Of a stretch of 64,000 nt of DNA, positions 1 through 11,827 are shown piece by piece. Made by a program: the position numbers and the translations under genes. Source of the stretch: Marasmius tenuissimus (lineage: Eukaryota > Basidiomycota > Agaricomycetes > Agaricales > Marasmiaceae); the NCBI GenBank assembly GCA_029532415.1, contig JAQOTA010000060.1:3348001-3412000 (forward strand), written 5' to 3'. Each line of letters opens with the position of its first letter. The first letter of the stretch is position 1. The notes beneath the pieces were generated by a model, which saw only the letters and a program-made list of their open reading frames with translations, was not told the DNA's origin and made no database searches.

Positions 1-1270
1 TTGATGAAGTTCTCGTATTGATTAACGCTCTCGGACGTGTTTTCAGAGATAAGAAATATACAGTGAGCTCCGGTTCAGGTGTGCCTACAAGATGGCAGGT
101 GGACTAATACGTTTTCAGTGCATTCTCTCTTCCTCAGTCGTTACAGCTTTCGAAGTCACTAGCATCGTGTTTTTGTTGTCCGCATCAGGTACTGCCGTGT
201 TGTCGACCATTCCTTGATGCAAAGAGTCCGGCATTACCTGTGCCTGTCCTTACTCAGCTTTGACATGGACCTTTTTTTACTTCTTGTTTCTCATGGGACA
301 ATCCGAACTGGACTTTGTAGCGTCGCATCACAAGCAACACGCTCACGTTCTCGAACTACTTATTATACGCATACGATCGCAGAGAAACTCCATCTTTTCG
401 CTGTACTTAGTTTATAATTCTCTCCTGTATTTATACCTCATAGATCTTATTTGTAGTTCAGAAGACTGTAATACACTGGCGTTCTATATATACTAAGTGG
501 CTTTCGAATCAAAGGAAGGCGCGCTTTGAGCTCGAGGACGCGTGGGAACGACGGCAGGGGTTGCGGTCCAAGTTGAAGCTGGTCCAAGCGTTTGGCGCGG
601 ATTCGAACTTGAATCGCAACCACCATCACCCCCCCCAATGTTGATGAGCCCTTACTCCTCGCGATTTCCTGCTCCCCCAGAATTACTCGCATCGTATGCT
701 TGCGGTCTCAAACATTCATGCGTCACTTCCTAGCAACCGTCGGTGGTGAGTCTTTGTAACGCATGGTGTTGTGTGCTCTGAGATCATGGATTAGGCTTGT
801 TCTGACGACTAGCACAGCTAGACTAGTTTCTCGACACTGCTTTTAAGGGGAAGTGGGATCTCCAAAACGACGAACGTCAGGAGAAGTCTGGGTGGTCGGC
901 ACCGTTTAACCGCGATATCGATATGTTGCTGACAGTGTCATCCTCACCACTCAACACAACGTCGAGCGATTTTCAAAACCATTGGATTCTATGATTTCGT
1001 TACGCCGACAACCTATCGTTTGTTCCCATCAGAATCTAGAGCTCGAAATCCCAATTTGCCCAGTATTCATTCTCCAACTCGGATTATTCTACATTCTTAT
1101 CCTTAGAAGGATAGAAATAGGTTCCCGTTTAACCAATGCCAGCTGGAGGTCGATGTTGATGCCAGCAAGCAACCAATCGGACCTGTCGACGGGAGGATCA
1201 AGCTCACACGAATCATCTGTATCGAAGCTTTCCCCGTGATAACGAGGTCTCAAAAATACATCTGCCGGAG
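1..1270. other. Intergenic; no gene seen
   Basis: No open reading frame here looks like a real protein. From about 690 onward the sequence resembles the stretches upstream of the other two DUF6534 genes (near 5090 and 8900): a cgcgtcact block followed by a gagtctt block and a ctctgag-atcatc block. This shows that the duplicated unit includes upstream DNA. The first 690 bases do not obviously share this similarity. Confidence 0.6.
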
Positions 1271-1271
1271 G

Positions 1272-1280
1272 GATATATAG
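1272..1280 (+). promoter_or_regulatory. TATA-like box of DUF6534 copy 1
   Basis: The sequence gatatatag lies about 45 bases before the start codon at 1323. The same box, gatatatag, is found before copy 3 (9485-9493), and a degraded version (gatatttaa) before copy 2 near 5809. Conservation in a tandem array supports a core promoter role, which is inferred. Confidence 0.45.
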
Positions 1281-1322
1281 TGGCTTGTTTGGCGGAAAGT
1301 CGGGGGGTCATTAAGCCCTCTC

Positions 1323-2867
1323 ATGGCTTCATTATCTTCGGCAACCTCGTCGTCTTTACCATCCATGGAGATGGGCCCAAGTCCTGGAACGTACGTTCTA
1401 ATTCATGCAATGACTCAGAACAGATGCTAAGGCTTCATTTCATTGTCCTTCGCACGATCAAGTGGGGTCGGTCCGATGGTGAGTACATAGAGACTTCCAG
1501 CGACCTCCTCGACTCACTCGACATCTACCTTGTCTAGTTTGTGGGGATTCTTATTTTATTCGGTCTATTTGGACTTCTTTCCGTCCAGATGTGTATGCCA
1601 GCCCTTTACCCACTTTGAACCTGTTTCGTCTCACATTTCTTGTGCGTTACCTGTTTAGATATCTACCATCTGGCTCGCACGAGGGACAGGGCGGCAATCA
1701 GAGTACTTGTTTACGGCGTCTATATCCTGCTCGTTGTGCAAGTGGTCATGTGTGGCCAGGATGGGTTCGAAAGATTTGCCTCTGCGTCCCACTCTCCATT
1801 GAACGGCATTGGGCTTGGCTGGTTTTTCATACCAATACTGGGTGGGCTTGGTGAGTGGCAATCTCAACAATTGCGCTGGCTCTGAGGCCCTAATCGGCGC
1901 TTTCGAACCTAAAAATTACAGTTACACTTGGAGTACAAACATTTTACGCATGGCGGATTTCTATTCTCTCGGAGAGCAGAATAGGCCCCTTCTTCATGGT
2001 TGCCGTACGACGCATATCCATGTTATTTCTGTCCGGCCTCGGTCTTACACCGACTTTACAGCTGTCCGTCTTGAGTGCAGCAGCCGCATTTGCATCTGGC
2101 ACCTTCGGTGCGACCGTCAAGTCGGTCCAGCAGGTGGGCTCCACGTCCGGGCTACGGATCAGTACTGCGGTGAGCTCCCTCTCGCTCCCGTCCGATGCGC
2201 TACCCTCACACCGGTTGCCGACTCTTAGATATGGTATACTACATCTGCTGCTTGCGACCTAATAATTGCAGTGTACATGTGCTACCTGGTACGATCAACC
2301 ATCGGAATTTTGACGGTTCTTTCAACCTGACTGATTCGCCTTAGCTCACTCGCGGTCCTTCCACGGGCGTTGAGAGCACCAGACGCGTCATCGGAAGGAT
2401 CATTCGTCTCACCGTCGAAACCAATGCACTGACGGGTAGGCACCTTCGATCAATCTTGACACCTCACAAGAGCAATATGAATGACAACTCCCTTCTTCTA
2501 TGTAGCTGCAATCGCGGTCACTGCTGTTGGCCTGCTCTTGGGACAGAGAGACCAGACTTACTACACTCTCTTCTCACTCATCCTCCCCAGCATCTACGGA
2601 AACACCTTGATGATCATGATGAACCTTCGGTTGAAGTTTTCGTCAGTGAGCACGTCGAATAATACTATCACCATCAGCAACGCTTCATTTGGTCCCAATC
2701 TTTCCCAACTTTGTACCCATTGTGGATCTCAAACCACTCAATCTCACGCTCGTATGCCGCTCTCGCCGAGAGTCAGTTACCATGACCAGCTTCTAGCGAC
2801 AAAGACTGTACAGAGCGACTCTTCGGACTATCCGATGCAAGACATCCGACGGAATGGTCCCTGTTAG
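1323..2867 (+). CDS. DUF6534 seven-helix membrane protein, copy 1
   Basis: Predicted 344-residue integral membrane protein of the agaricomycete DUF6534 family, whose function is unknown. Exons: 1323-1390, 1463-1478, 1538-1592, 1659-1850, 1922-2004, 2062-2169, 2229-2288, 2345-2435, 2506-2867; they sum to 345 codons with GT-AG introns. A short Ser-rich N-terminus is followed by seven hydrophobic stretches. The conserved C-terminal half carries the family pattern: SAACDLIIAVYMCYL, then a basic loop (STRRVIGRIIRLTVETN), then a helix with ILPSIYGNTLMIMMNLR. The cytosolic tail has a CTHC motif. The sequence looks intact. Intron 5 (2005-2061, 57 nt) is the only one of the three homologous introns that could be retained without a stop. 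It is the first member of a tandem array of three. Confidence 0.85.
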
Positions 2868-3008
2868 ATTTCGAGGCATGTAGTGTGTGTAATAATATTC
2901 GGACATTCAATGAGCGCAAAGAGTAGATATACTGTACAATCATGAACTGCTACTTCGACACACCGTCCAAATGCCCATTCGGAGTACCCGAGCATTCAGG
3001 GCAAACCC

Positions 3009-3860
3009 TCAAAACAAGTTGTATCGTCTCGCGACTTCCACCCGCTCTACCGCCCTGTGCAGCCCCCCTTAACAAATAACGCCATCAGCCTTGACTAAAA
3101 ACTGCTCTGGATTGACCTCTATGTTCGTTCGGGGTTGAAGAACTCAATTTCATATCCGACTTGTTTACGCTCGCACAGTCTTTCAGAGCTTCATGCCTCC
3201 GTTTCCTCCCGTCCTTGTTTTGGGAACTGGAACCTAGTCAATGAACGTCGGCAACGGTGACTTTGAGACGAAAGTAACACTCGCCGCCCTCGGCAACAAC
3301 ATTGGTTTTGCTCATACTGGTTGCAAGATATCGATCCATTCGTCTCTCCTATCTGTGTGCAATCGCGCCGCCCTTAATGATCATCGCTGGCTTCGCACCA
3401 AAGTGGGACGGTTACTGTGGGCCAAGGTCAGCGCTAAGGAAACTGGTTTTACAGATCCGATGAGGTGTGAGAGCCTGTGGGCTATTGCATTCACATAGAG
3501 TGCAAAAAAGGTCAAGAAGAGATGAAAGCATACGCATGGGTTGATCGGGCACTTGCATTCTATCGCGTTGTCCTTTCTCCCTTCCCGCGCACTTCCGGCT
3601 CATCTCCATCCTCCCAACACCCCCATTAGTACTTTCATCCATTCCGTCCTCCACATCCGACCGATCACCCCGCCGATACGACCCATTGCCTGAGGATCGC
3701 TTGATATCGTACTAATCGCTCCCTGATCCTGTAGAACGTTAGTAGAAACTGTCTCTCCGTGGATACGCGAATCTACGGATTTAGCATCTTCTGGGATCCA
3801 GTGGTACGAACCATGGGCGGCCAAGAGCATATCATGATGCTCATCTATGGTATTCTTCGC
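3009..3860 (-). pseudogene. Urease relic (C-terminal part)
   Basis: Decayed remains of a urease, the nickel enzyme that splits urea. Reading the - strand from 3851 gives TIDEHHDMLLAAHG, then a SRIHGET segment and ISSDPQAMGRIGG, which match the urease stretch around TIDEH..., SRIR.ET and ISSDSQAMGRVGE. Further on, in other frames, come IAHRLSHLIGSVK (near 3450-3490), HFGAKPAMIIKGGAIAHR (3350-3405), IEVNPEQFLVKADGV (3077-3123) and a C-terminus VARRYNLF followed by a stop (3009). The order is right, but frames change and stops occur, and the upstream two-thirds of the enzyme is not visible. This is a pseudogene. No intact urease is in the window. Confidence 0.8.
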
Positions 3861-3948
3861 ATACGGCCTCGTAGCGTCCGTCGAACTTGGTGAAATACTC
3901 CTGTACCCACATAGTTTGTTAACGTCAGTGTCGGAAAACTTCGGCCGG

Positions 3949-3996
3949 CCATATAAGGGTAGTGGCCATATTTGGCCTTTTATTCCCCATATATGG
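3949..3996. promoter_or_regulatory. Cluster of three CArG-type palindromes
   Basis: Three exact CC(A/T)6GG sites lie within 50 bases: CCATATAAGG (3949-3958), CCATATTTGG (3966-3975) and CCATATATGG (3987-3996, inside the palindrome ccccatatatgggg). CArG boxes are the binding consensus of SRF-type MADS-box factors. Around them (3940-4110) the motif ggccttat or ggcctttta recurs about five times. They may be regulatory, or part of a small AT-rich insertion at the edge of the urease relic. Confidence 0.4.
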
Positions 3997-4439
3997 GGGA
4001 TTATCCGACTGATTTGGGCCTTTTATGCCTCATATATGGGGCCTTATAAGCGAATTTTGGCATTTATGGCCTTATCTGGATAAAGTTATGCAAAAAAGGC
4101 CTTATTAGGTCATCGGGCAGTTTTGCGACATAGTCTTAGTCAGGTGCATGTCTTCCCCCTGCACCTTCAGAATGGCAGGCACGGATCGTCCGACCTCCAA
4201 TTGCCTTGATCGCTTAACCTTTAGGGATAAGCAAGGTCGTCAACAGCTGGCATAACAGAAAAGAAGGGCAGCCTCAGGTTTGTTTCAACATACCCTCAAC
4301 AAGCCCACTTCTTCTCAACGTATCCTATCAAGCGTCAATCCAACCAACTCGAGGTTGTGAGTCTACCTGGCTGAAAAATCGTCCATGAACATTGTACAAT
4401 ATTCTTTAGGCTGACGTAAACGGTAGCAACCAGCATCAG

Positions 4440-5867
4440 CTACCAGTCGTTCCGATGGTTGGTCGTTTCCCCGAACCGGGACGCTGGCACCGTATCCCCA
4501 CCTCGAACAGGACGCTGTGGGGTAGCAAAAAGAACGCAATTGAAAGATGTTTGATGTTCCCATGAAGACCTACCTAGATCTGAAGAGTATGGACGCTGTA
4601 TTAGGCTTTTAACAATGATGGTGAACCGGCATTTGAGTTCGCCGCTCGACCTAGCGACGAGCAACACCTGGATCACCCCACTGTCAGTGGTATACGCACA
4701 TATTGGTTCCTGAGACTACGAGGGATGTGAGATATAGACGCGATAAATGGAGGTCTGAGCAACGGAGACATGAGCACAGGAAAAGAACTTGATCTGACGC
4801 AACTGAGTCTTGAGATCGAGATGTGGTGTGGGAAAACATCCCACGGGCCCAAGCTGTGGCATACGCGCACGGACCATTTACCCACGCTCGTACTCCGTCC
4901 ATATTGAATCAAGAAGGCATCTCCTGAGCTCGATCAGTCGACACCTACTTTTCTCTATCTCCGAAGCTTAGACGGGTGGTATCACTCTATACCACAACCA
5001 TGTAGACAATTTATCCAGGAATCCGGGGTCCTAGACTCGGTTGAGGCTCGGAATGGCTTGCATCTTTTCTTTTTTTTCGCGTTCTCAACATCCACGCGTC
5101 ACTACCTTCGGTGCCAGTGAGTCTTTAAATTTTTAATACGCGCGGCCGTGCCCTCTGAGTTCATCTGGTATCTGTCCCGATGATTGTCATAGCTGAACTC
5201 GTGATTTCTCGATAATGCTTCGGAGTTGAATGGAATTTTCATAGCAATCATGGGCCCATTAGTCTGGCTACTCAGCGCCGTTTAACCGAGATATTGACAT
5301 GTTGCTGCCCAGCAGATGATCCAGACACATACCACAGACATTCTTAGAATATACTGGGCCACGAGGTAGCAGATTCGCTATCATTTGTATCAGACATACT
5401 GACGAAAACAAGGATACAAAAAAAATATGTGGCTTCGGACGGTGTCGCACTCAGCTCACCATCCGACACAATATCGAGTAGGTTTCAAAACCGATGATCT
5501 CTACCACTTCACTCCACTATTCTCCTCATTTTTCGCCCTCAGAGTTTGAAGGCAAACTGCCAGTTCTTGAACTCGAGCTTTTCTGCCCTCTAATCTTTGG
5601 ATGAATGAAAGTGCAATCCGATTCAACCAAGGCTAGCCTCTCTGAGGCAGGGGGCCCTCTGATTTTGACACGGTTGATGCTTGCATTGTAATAGCAGCCA
5701 ATGGGACATGTCGGCGGTGGGGCCAAGCGCCCACAGTTTCGTGATCATCTATATCGGAAAGTACTCTTACCATCATAGCCGCGAAGACTCGAAATATATT
5801 CAGTCGAGTGATATTTAACGTCCTCTTTGCCGGAAAGTTTGGTCATCAAGCGTTGTCCCTGCCTCTC
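4440..5867. repeat. Upstream half of duplicated DUF6534 unit (copy 2)
   Basis: This stretch is a diverged direct repeat of 8300-9546. Shared blocks include ccagtcgttccgatggtt, tgacgcaactgag, cgcgcacggacca and the cgcgtcact/gagtctt blocks just before the gene. It shows that the array arose by duplication of gene plus about 1.3 kb of upstream DNA. No protein-coding gene was recognised inside it. Confidence 0.6.
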
Positions 5868-7400
5868 ATGGAAGGTTCATTACCCTCGATAAGCCCATCA
5901 CCTTTACCATCCACGGAGATGGAATCGAGTCTCGGAACGTGCGTTACACTCCAAACGATGTCCGAACAGACACTGATAGTACTTCACTTATTTGTCCTTC
6001 GAACAATCAAGTGGGCTCGGTCCAATAGTAAGTAGAGACTTCTAGCGACCTCTTCGACTTCATGTTGGCACTTATACATCTACCTTGTCTAGTATGTGGG
6101 AATCCTGGTCTTATTCTGTCTATTTGGCATTCTTTCCGTCCAGATGTGTGAGGTTTCGAAGTCCCCCCTGTTCAACGTACATTGACCCATGGTACCCTGC
6201 ACAGATATCTACCATTTGGCTTTCAAGGCAGACAGGGGGGCAATCAGAGCTCTTGTATATGGCGTGTATATTTTACTTGTTGCGCAAGTGGCCATGTGTG
6301 GCCACGATGGATTCGCAAGGTTTGCCTACACGTCCCATTCTTCCGAGTTGAACGACGTCGGGCTTGGGTGGTTCTTCATACCAGTACTCGGTGGGCTCGG
6401 TGAGTGGCAAAACCAGTGAACAGAGGCACCAATAAACCCAAAAATATTTAGTTGGGCTTGGAGTACATGTGTTCTACGCTTGGCGGATCTCTATTCTCTC
6501 GGAGAGCAGGATAGGCCCTCTCCTTCTCGCGGCGGTATGGTGTATATCTATACCATTTTTGTCGGCCCTCAGTCTCACGCCATTTCTATAGCTATCTTTC
6601 TTGAGTGCATCAGCAGCAATGGCTTCTGGTGCTTTTGGTTCGAAAGTCAAGTCAATTCAGCAAATAGGCTCCACGGGCGGGTTACGAATCAGTACTGCGG
6701 CGAGTTCCCTATTACTTACGCCCGGGGCGCTGTACTTACGCCAGCTACTAACTCTTAGATATGGTATACCACTTCCGCTGCTTGCGACCTGATCATCGCA
6801 GCTTATATGTGCTACCTGGTACGATTGACCATGATTAAGATTTAATAGCTCCTTCAACCTGACTAGTTGCCTTAGCTCACTCGCGGCGGTAGTTCCAGTG
6901 GCGCCGAAAGCACTAGGCGCATTATAGGGAGGATTATCCGCCTTACTGTCGAAACTAATACTTTAACGGGTAGATGCCTTCAACCCGGTAGCCCCTATCG
7001 GGAATCAAACTGACGACCCCCTCTAGCTGCACTTGCTGTCACCACTGTGGGCCTGCTCGTGGGACAGAAAAACCAGACTTACTACACCGTCTTCTCACGC
7101 AGTCTGCCTGGCATTTACGGAAATACCTTGATGATCATGATGAACCTCCGGCTGGAATTTTCGACGGTGAGCGCGTCAAATAATATCGTGTCGGCGACCG
7201 TCAGCAATCGTTCGTCTGGAAATGTTTCGTTCCAACTTTGCACCCACTGTGGATCTCGAACCACTCAGCCTCACGCACCTATAGTGTTCTCACCAGGGGT
7301 CAGTCACCACGACCCGCCCCGACTCGCGATAAAGACTGGACAGAGTAACCCGTTGGGCTACCCCGTGCAGGATTTCAGTTGCACGATACTTAGGTCCTGA
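5868..7400 (+). CDS. DUF6534 seven-helix membrane protein, copy 2
   Basis: Predicted 351-residue paralogue of the copy starting at 1323, with the same nine-exon structure: 5868-5938, 6012-6027, 6093-6147, 6205-6399, 6452-6534, 6592-6699, 6759-6818, 6876-6969, 7027-7400. The sum is 352 codons. Read without intron 5 (6535-6591) it would contain an in-frame TAG, so it looks broken at first sight; splicing out the 57-nt GT-AG segment, aligned in all three copies, removes the problem. Intron 6 would start with GC (gcgagt at 6700) where copies 1 and 3 have GT, a probable GC-AG intron. The tail keeps the CTHC motif and is slightly longer. Function unknown. Confidence 0.8.
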
Positions 7401-8299
7401 GTGATAGGTAGAAAATCATGTAACCCCAGGAACCGCAAAAATCAAGAGACCAAAAGGATTGATATACTGTACAACTATTTCGGACTATCGACTGGTACTT
7501 CGACAGTGTATACCGATATACAGTAATAAATCACTGACATCGAAGGTGACGGAGAGATCAGTCCTCTTAGAAAATGCCGGCACGTTTGAGTACGAGCGAG
7601 ACTCGGAGGCCAGGTAGTGAGGGCAGCGATAGAAACAGCCTGGGACTATGGAGCGATGGTCACGACGACACTGCTGCATTCATATACCCTGTCAAATAAT
7701 TGTCGTAATGCATGGTTCAATCAAGAAGGATTTTACACACACCGGTATGTATTGTAGGTTCGCATGATTAGTAGGCGGACTCTGACGCTCAAACTATGTA
7801 TCGAGCCCCCAATTCACCTGCAAACGAGTAGTAACCTCTCTTCAGTCACGGGTGGATTGTAGTTCGACTCGAAAAAACGCAGAGGAATTGCTGAGAAGGG
7901 ACCGACGGGGCTGGAAGTGACTTGCTCCTATGAGCTCTGTGAAGGTGTCCCGCGTCGCAAAGCCGTCGTTCGCCAGAGCTGCCATGTGTGCTGCTTCGTG
8001 AATCGTATGTAGGTAAGTTTCGGGCTGCAGCCGGTGAATGTGGCCTTTGCTCATTTGTTATTGAATTTTGAGTACATACCCATTTCGTGAGGGACTATGG
8101 AGAGTCAAAACGACGTAAAATAACGGGGAAGTGGTCTGCAAGGGTACATACAACGATTCAATATGCGCCAAGACTCCCACTTCACGGCGCGCGGGAGTTC
8201 CGTCTTGAGTTTACGTCATTCGAAGTTTCTTGAGATGTCGGTCAATCGCCTATGAAATTGTACGATTTCTTTGGGAGGTTCGCGTACTAGCCAGCTCCG
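7401..8299. other. Intergenic; one unassigned short ORF
   Basis: No gene was recognised. A 70-codon open frame on the - strand (8054-7842) has a protein-like composition (HEAAHMAALANDGFATRDTF), but I cannot assign it and see no matching exons nearby. It may be an exon of a lost gene or chance. Confidence 0.3.
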
Positions 8300-9546
8300 T
8301 GCCAGTCGTTCCGATGGTTATTCATTTTCCCGAACCGAGGGCACTGCTTGATTCTTTTGGCCTCGAGCAGATTTCTGTGGAGTAGATGAAGAGCAAGATG
8401 CAAAGGGACTTACTAAGTAGATCTAAGGATGTGTTCCAACGGACCTTCCAACAACTTTGATCATTGGCATAACAGCGCATCCAAGTTTGCCGCTCGACCT
8501 GGTGACCAGCGATGCCTGTACGTCCATACTGTTACACGCAAATGTCATTTCCTGGGCACAAGAGGATTGTTAAAAATTGATAAGTGGAGGTCTGAGCGAC
8601 GGAGATGACTCATGAGTGCAGGAGAACTTGTTGATCTGACGCAACTGAGACGCGCTGTGGGAAAATGATCCTACAGTCACCTGAGCGCTGTGGCATGCGC
8701 GCACGGACCATGATTCGCCCACACTCTCACTTCCATGATATCGAGTCGGAAAGACGTCTCCCGGACTCGGTCAAAAAGTAGCTCTCTACCTCTGGAAAAG
8801 TTGTATGGGTGGTGGCACTCCAAAACACAACGACGTAGTATACTCGGGAACCCGGGCCTACTGTAAGTCTGTAGTCCACCTTCCATCTTTTTTTTTGTGC
8901 ATTCACGCGTCACTTCCCGCGAACTGTCGGTCCTAGTGAGTCTTCTTATAATGCGCTACCGCACCCTCTGAGATCATCTGATTTCTGCTCCGAAGATTGA
9001 TATAGCTGAACTTATGGGTTCTCGACACTGCTTTTGAGTCGAGCGAGGTTTTCGTAGCGAACAAGCACTGGGCCGAGGGTGTAGTCTGGCCAGCCAGCAC
9101 CGTACAACCGCGGTATCAATGCTGCGTTGCACTCAGCTCGCCACCCGGCACAGAGTCGAAGTTCTGAGACCGATTATCTCTACCAACTTTCCACACTGAC
9201 ATTCAAGCCTAGAGACAGTTTGCCAGATCTTGAACTCGGGAGCGCTTTGCCCTATTGTTATTGACTTGACAAAGATGGGATTTCGTACGACCAACACTCC
9301 ACCGAGGTAGGGAGCCCCTCTGATCTAGATGACGATGCTGGTAGCAATCTGTAAAAATGCAACCGATGGGAGTTGTCGGTGGAAGGATCAAGCGCACAAG
9401 ACTCCACGATGAGATATCTATCTTTGATCTATCATCTCGAGCCCACGGCGTCAAAGTGACAGCTCAAAATACACTTGACGGAGTGATATATAGCGGCTTG
9501 CTCGCTGGAAGGCCTGATCATCAACGTTCCCCCTTACTCACTTCCC
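8300..9546. repeat. Upstream half of duplicated DUF6534 unit (copy 3)
   Basis: Direct-repeat partner of 4440-5867, with the same blocks in the same order (tccgatggtt near 8310, tgacgcaactgag near 8637, cgcgcacggacca near 8699, cgcgtcact near 8905). The TATA-like gatatatag at 9485-9493 lies at its 3' end, 54 bases before the start codon of the third gene. Confidence 0.6.
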
Positions 9547-11080
9547 ATGGCTTCATTGTCTTTGGCAACTCCGTCGTCTCTACCATCCACAGATATGGGG
9601 ACGAGTCCCGGAAGGTACGTTCCATCGCACACCATGACTAAACAAACACTAATACTCGGGTCCTTCGGTCGATTAAGTGGGCTCGGTCCTATTGTAAGTG
9701 GAAACTTGCAGCGACTTCTTCGAGTTCATGTTGGCGCTCAACATTCACCTTGCCTAGTTTATAGGAACCCTAATCTTATTCGGTCTCTTCGGTCTTCTTT
9801 CCGTTCAGATGTGTATGGTCCTCTCACGACTTGAAACCTGCGCTCATTACAGATTAATCTTTCGCCGCCTACGCAGATATCTACCACTTGGCTCACACAG
9901 CAGACAGGAGAGCAATCAGAACTCTCGTCTACGGCGTCTATATCCTACTCACTGTGCAAGTGGTCATGTGTGGCCAGGATGGGTTCAAACGATTTGCTTC
10001 CACTTCTCCCTCTCCGGTAAACGGCATCAATCTTGGCTGGTTCTTCATACCAATAATTGGTGGGCTTGGTGAGTGGCAGTCTTAACAAGTGCATCAGCCC
10101 GGAGGCACTCATTGACGCTCCTCAACTCAAAAATATCTAGTGGGGCTCGGAGTACAGACATTCTACGCGTGGCGAATTTCTATTCTCTCGCAGAGCAGGA
10201 TAGGCCCCCTCTTTCTAGTTGCGGTATGACGCATGTCCCTACTCTGTCCGCCCTCGGTCTCACGCCGTACGTACAGCTGTCCGTGTTGAGTGTAGCAGCA
10301 GCGTTTGCTTCTGGCATTTTGGGTACAAGAGCCAAGTCACTCGAGAAAGTGGGATCCACGGAGGAGTTACGGATTAGTTATGCGGTGAGTTACCTCTCAA
10401 TCCCGCCCAATACGCCGTCCTCACACCGGTCGCCGGCTACCAACTCTTAGATATGGTATACCACATCTGCCGCTTGCGACGTAATCATTGCAGTCTACAT
10501 GTGCTATCTGGTACGATTGGCCATTGGAATTTACCGGCTTTTCCGACCTAACTAGTATACCTTAGCTCACTCGCGGTAGTTCCAACGGCGTTACGAGCAC
10601 CAAACGCATCATCGCAAGAATTATCCGCCTCACTGTCGAAACTAATGCACTGACGGGTAGGCAACTTCACTGCTGATACCAGGAACGGAACCAACAATGC
10701 CTTTCTTCTTTCATTCAGCTGCAGTTGCGGTTACCACTGTGGGCCTACTGGTGGGACAGAGCAATCAAACTTACAACACCCCCTTTGCACTCGTCTTGCC
10801 TAGCATCTACGGAAACACCTTAATGATCATGCTGAATCTCCGGCTGAAGATTTCTTCGACGAACACGTCGAATAACATAGTGTCTGCGACCATCAGCAAC
10901 GCTTCGTTCGGCCCGAATCCTTCGTCCCAAGCCTGCACCCATTGCCATGAACTCACTGCTCAGCCTCGTCGCGCACATGTGATGGTCTCGCCAGTGGCCA
11001 GCCACCATGACCAGTTTCCGGCGACGAAGAATGTTCAGAGCGACGCTTTGGACTATCCGATCCAATTTTCAGCCGAATGA
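9547..11080 (+). CDS. DUF6534 seven-helix membrane protein, copy 3
   Basis: Predicted 344-residue paralogue. Exons: 9547-9614, 9678-9693, 9758-9812, 9877-10068, 10141-10223, 10277-10384, 10451-10510, 10566-10656, 10719-11080; 345 codons in total. As in copy 2, unspliced reading of exon 5 into exon 6 meets a stop (TGA at 10225) and a 4-nt length difference from copies 1 and 2. Both lie inside the 53-nt intron 10224-10276, so the gene appears intact. Seven hydrophobic segments, the VYMCYL helix, the basic STKRIIARIIRLTVETN-type loop and the ILPSIYGNTLMIM segment are conserved. The tail reads CTHC and then diverges. Function unknown. Confidence 0.83.
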
Positions 11081-11827
11081 TACCTAGATTTCAAGCAAAA
11101 TGTAAAGGATTGTATAACAGCTATAACATGAACCGAGTTTTTTCTGTCCTTGAACGCGTGCAAGGATCTCAGCGAGCCATATATTGCGTCTCTGCCTGCT
11201 GAATGACGGGAGGGAAATTTGGGAGGAAGCGATACCGTTGAGAGCGTGCCGTGAACAGCTCCATTGTCTGGAAGCCCCCTCGTAATTCCCATCGCCGTCC
11301 GTGCTACCCCAGCATCCTGGAGCTACTGAGCCTTCGATGTTCTATCCAATTCTACGGAGAGGTGAATCCGAATATCAGCTCAAGGTTGGACTTCCGAGTC
11401 GAAGCACTGGGGACTGGACTGAGTATTGAACCAAGTCGTAGACAACGACGTAAATATGTGTACGAGAAACATTACAATAGATAGTCACAGTATAACAGTA
11501 AGTATACTGTGTTTGTACCACAAGAAGTTAAATAGGTAGAAGCTAGAATTCAAGGGCAGGGAGTCCGTATTACGGTTTGAAGGGTAGGGACCTTGTAAAG
11601 TCCAAATGCCTCTGTAAGAACGAGTGACTGAGTGAGTCAGAGCGAGTGATAGCGACAATAATTGTCTAAGGTGGGTAGGTCTAGTTGAAAGAAGTGTTTG
11701 TCTCGGTCAAGTGAAGTGCTGTGCCATGTCTGTGTCCTTTGGTCATAATCGTCATAGGGTGTCATCATAGAGATACGTCTGAGGCACGCGAATGGGTGAA
11801 GCCCATAGCGTGCAGAATGGATACAAT
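11081..11827. other. Intergenic between converging genes; no gene seen
   Basis: This stretch separates the 3' ends of the third DUF6534 gene (+) and the chitin deacetylase gene (-). Short open frames exist but none resembles a protein. It presumably holds the 3' untranslated regions. Confidence 0.6.

Noticed and set aside
6560..6600. Nonsense codon in DUF6534 copy 2 taken as a pseudogene mark
   Set aside because: The stop is inside a GT-AG intron aligned with introns in the other two copies; splicing restores the frame.
10224..10276. Frameshift and TGA in DUF6534 copy 3
   Set aside because: Both lie in the homologous 53-nt intron, so they do not affect the protein.
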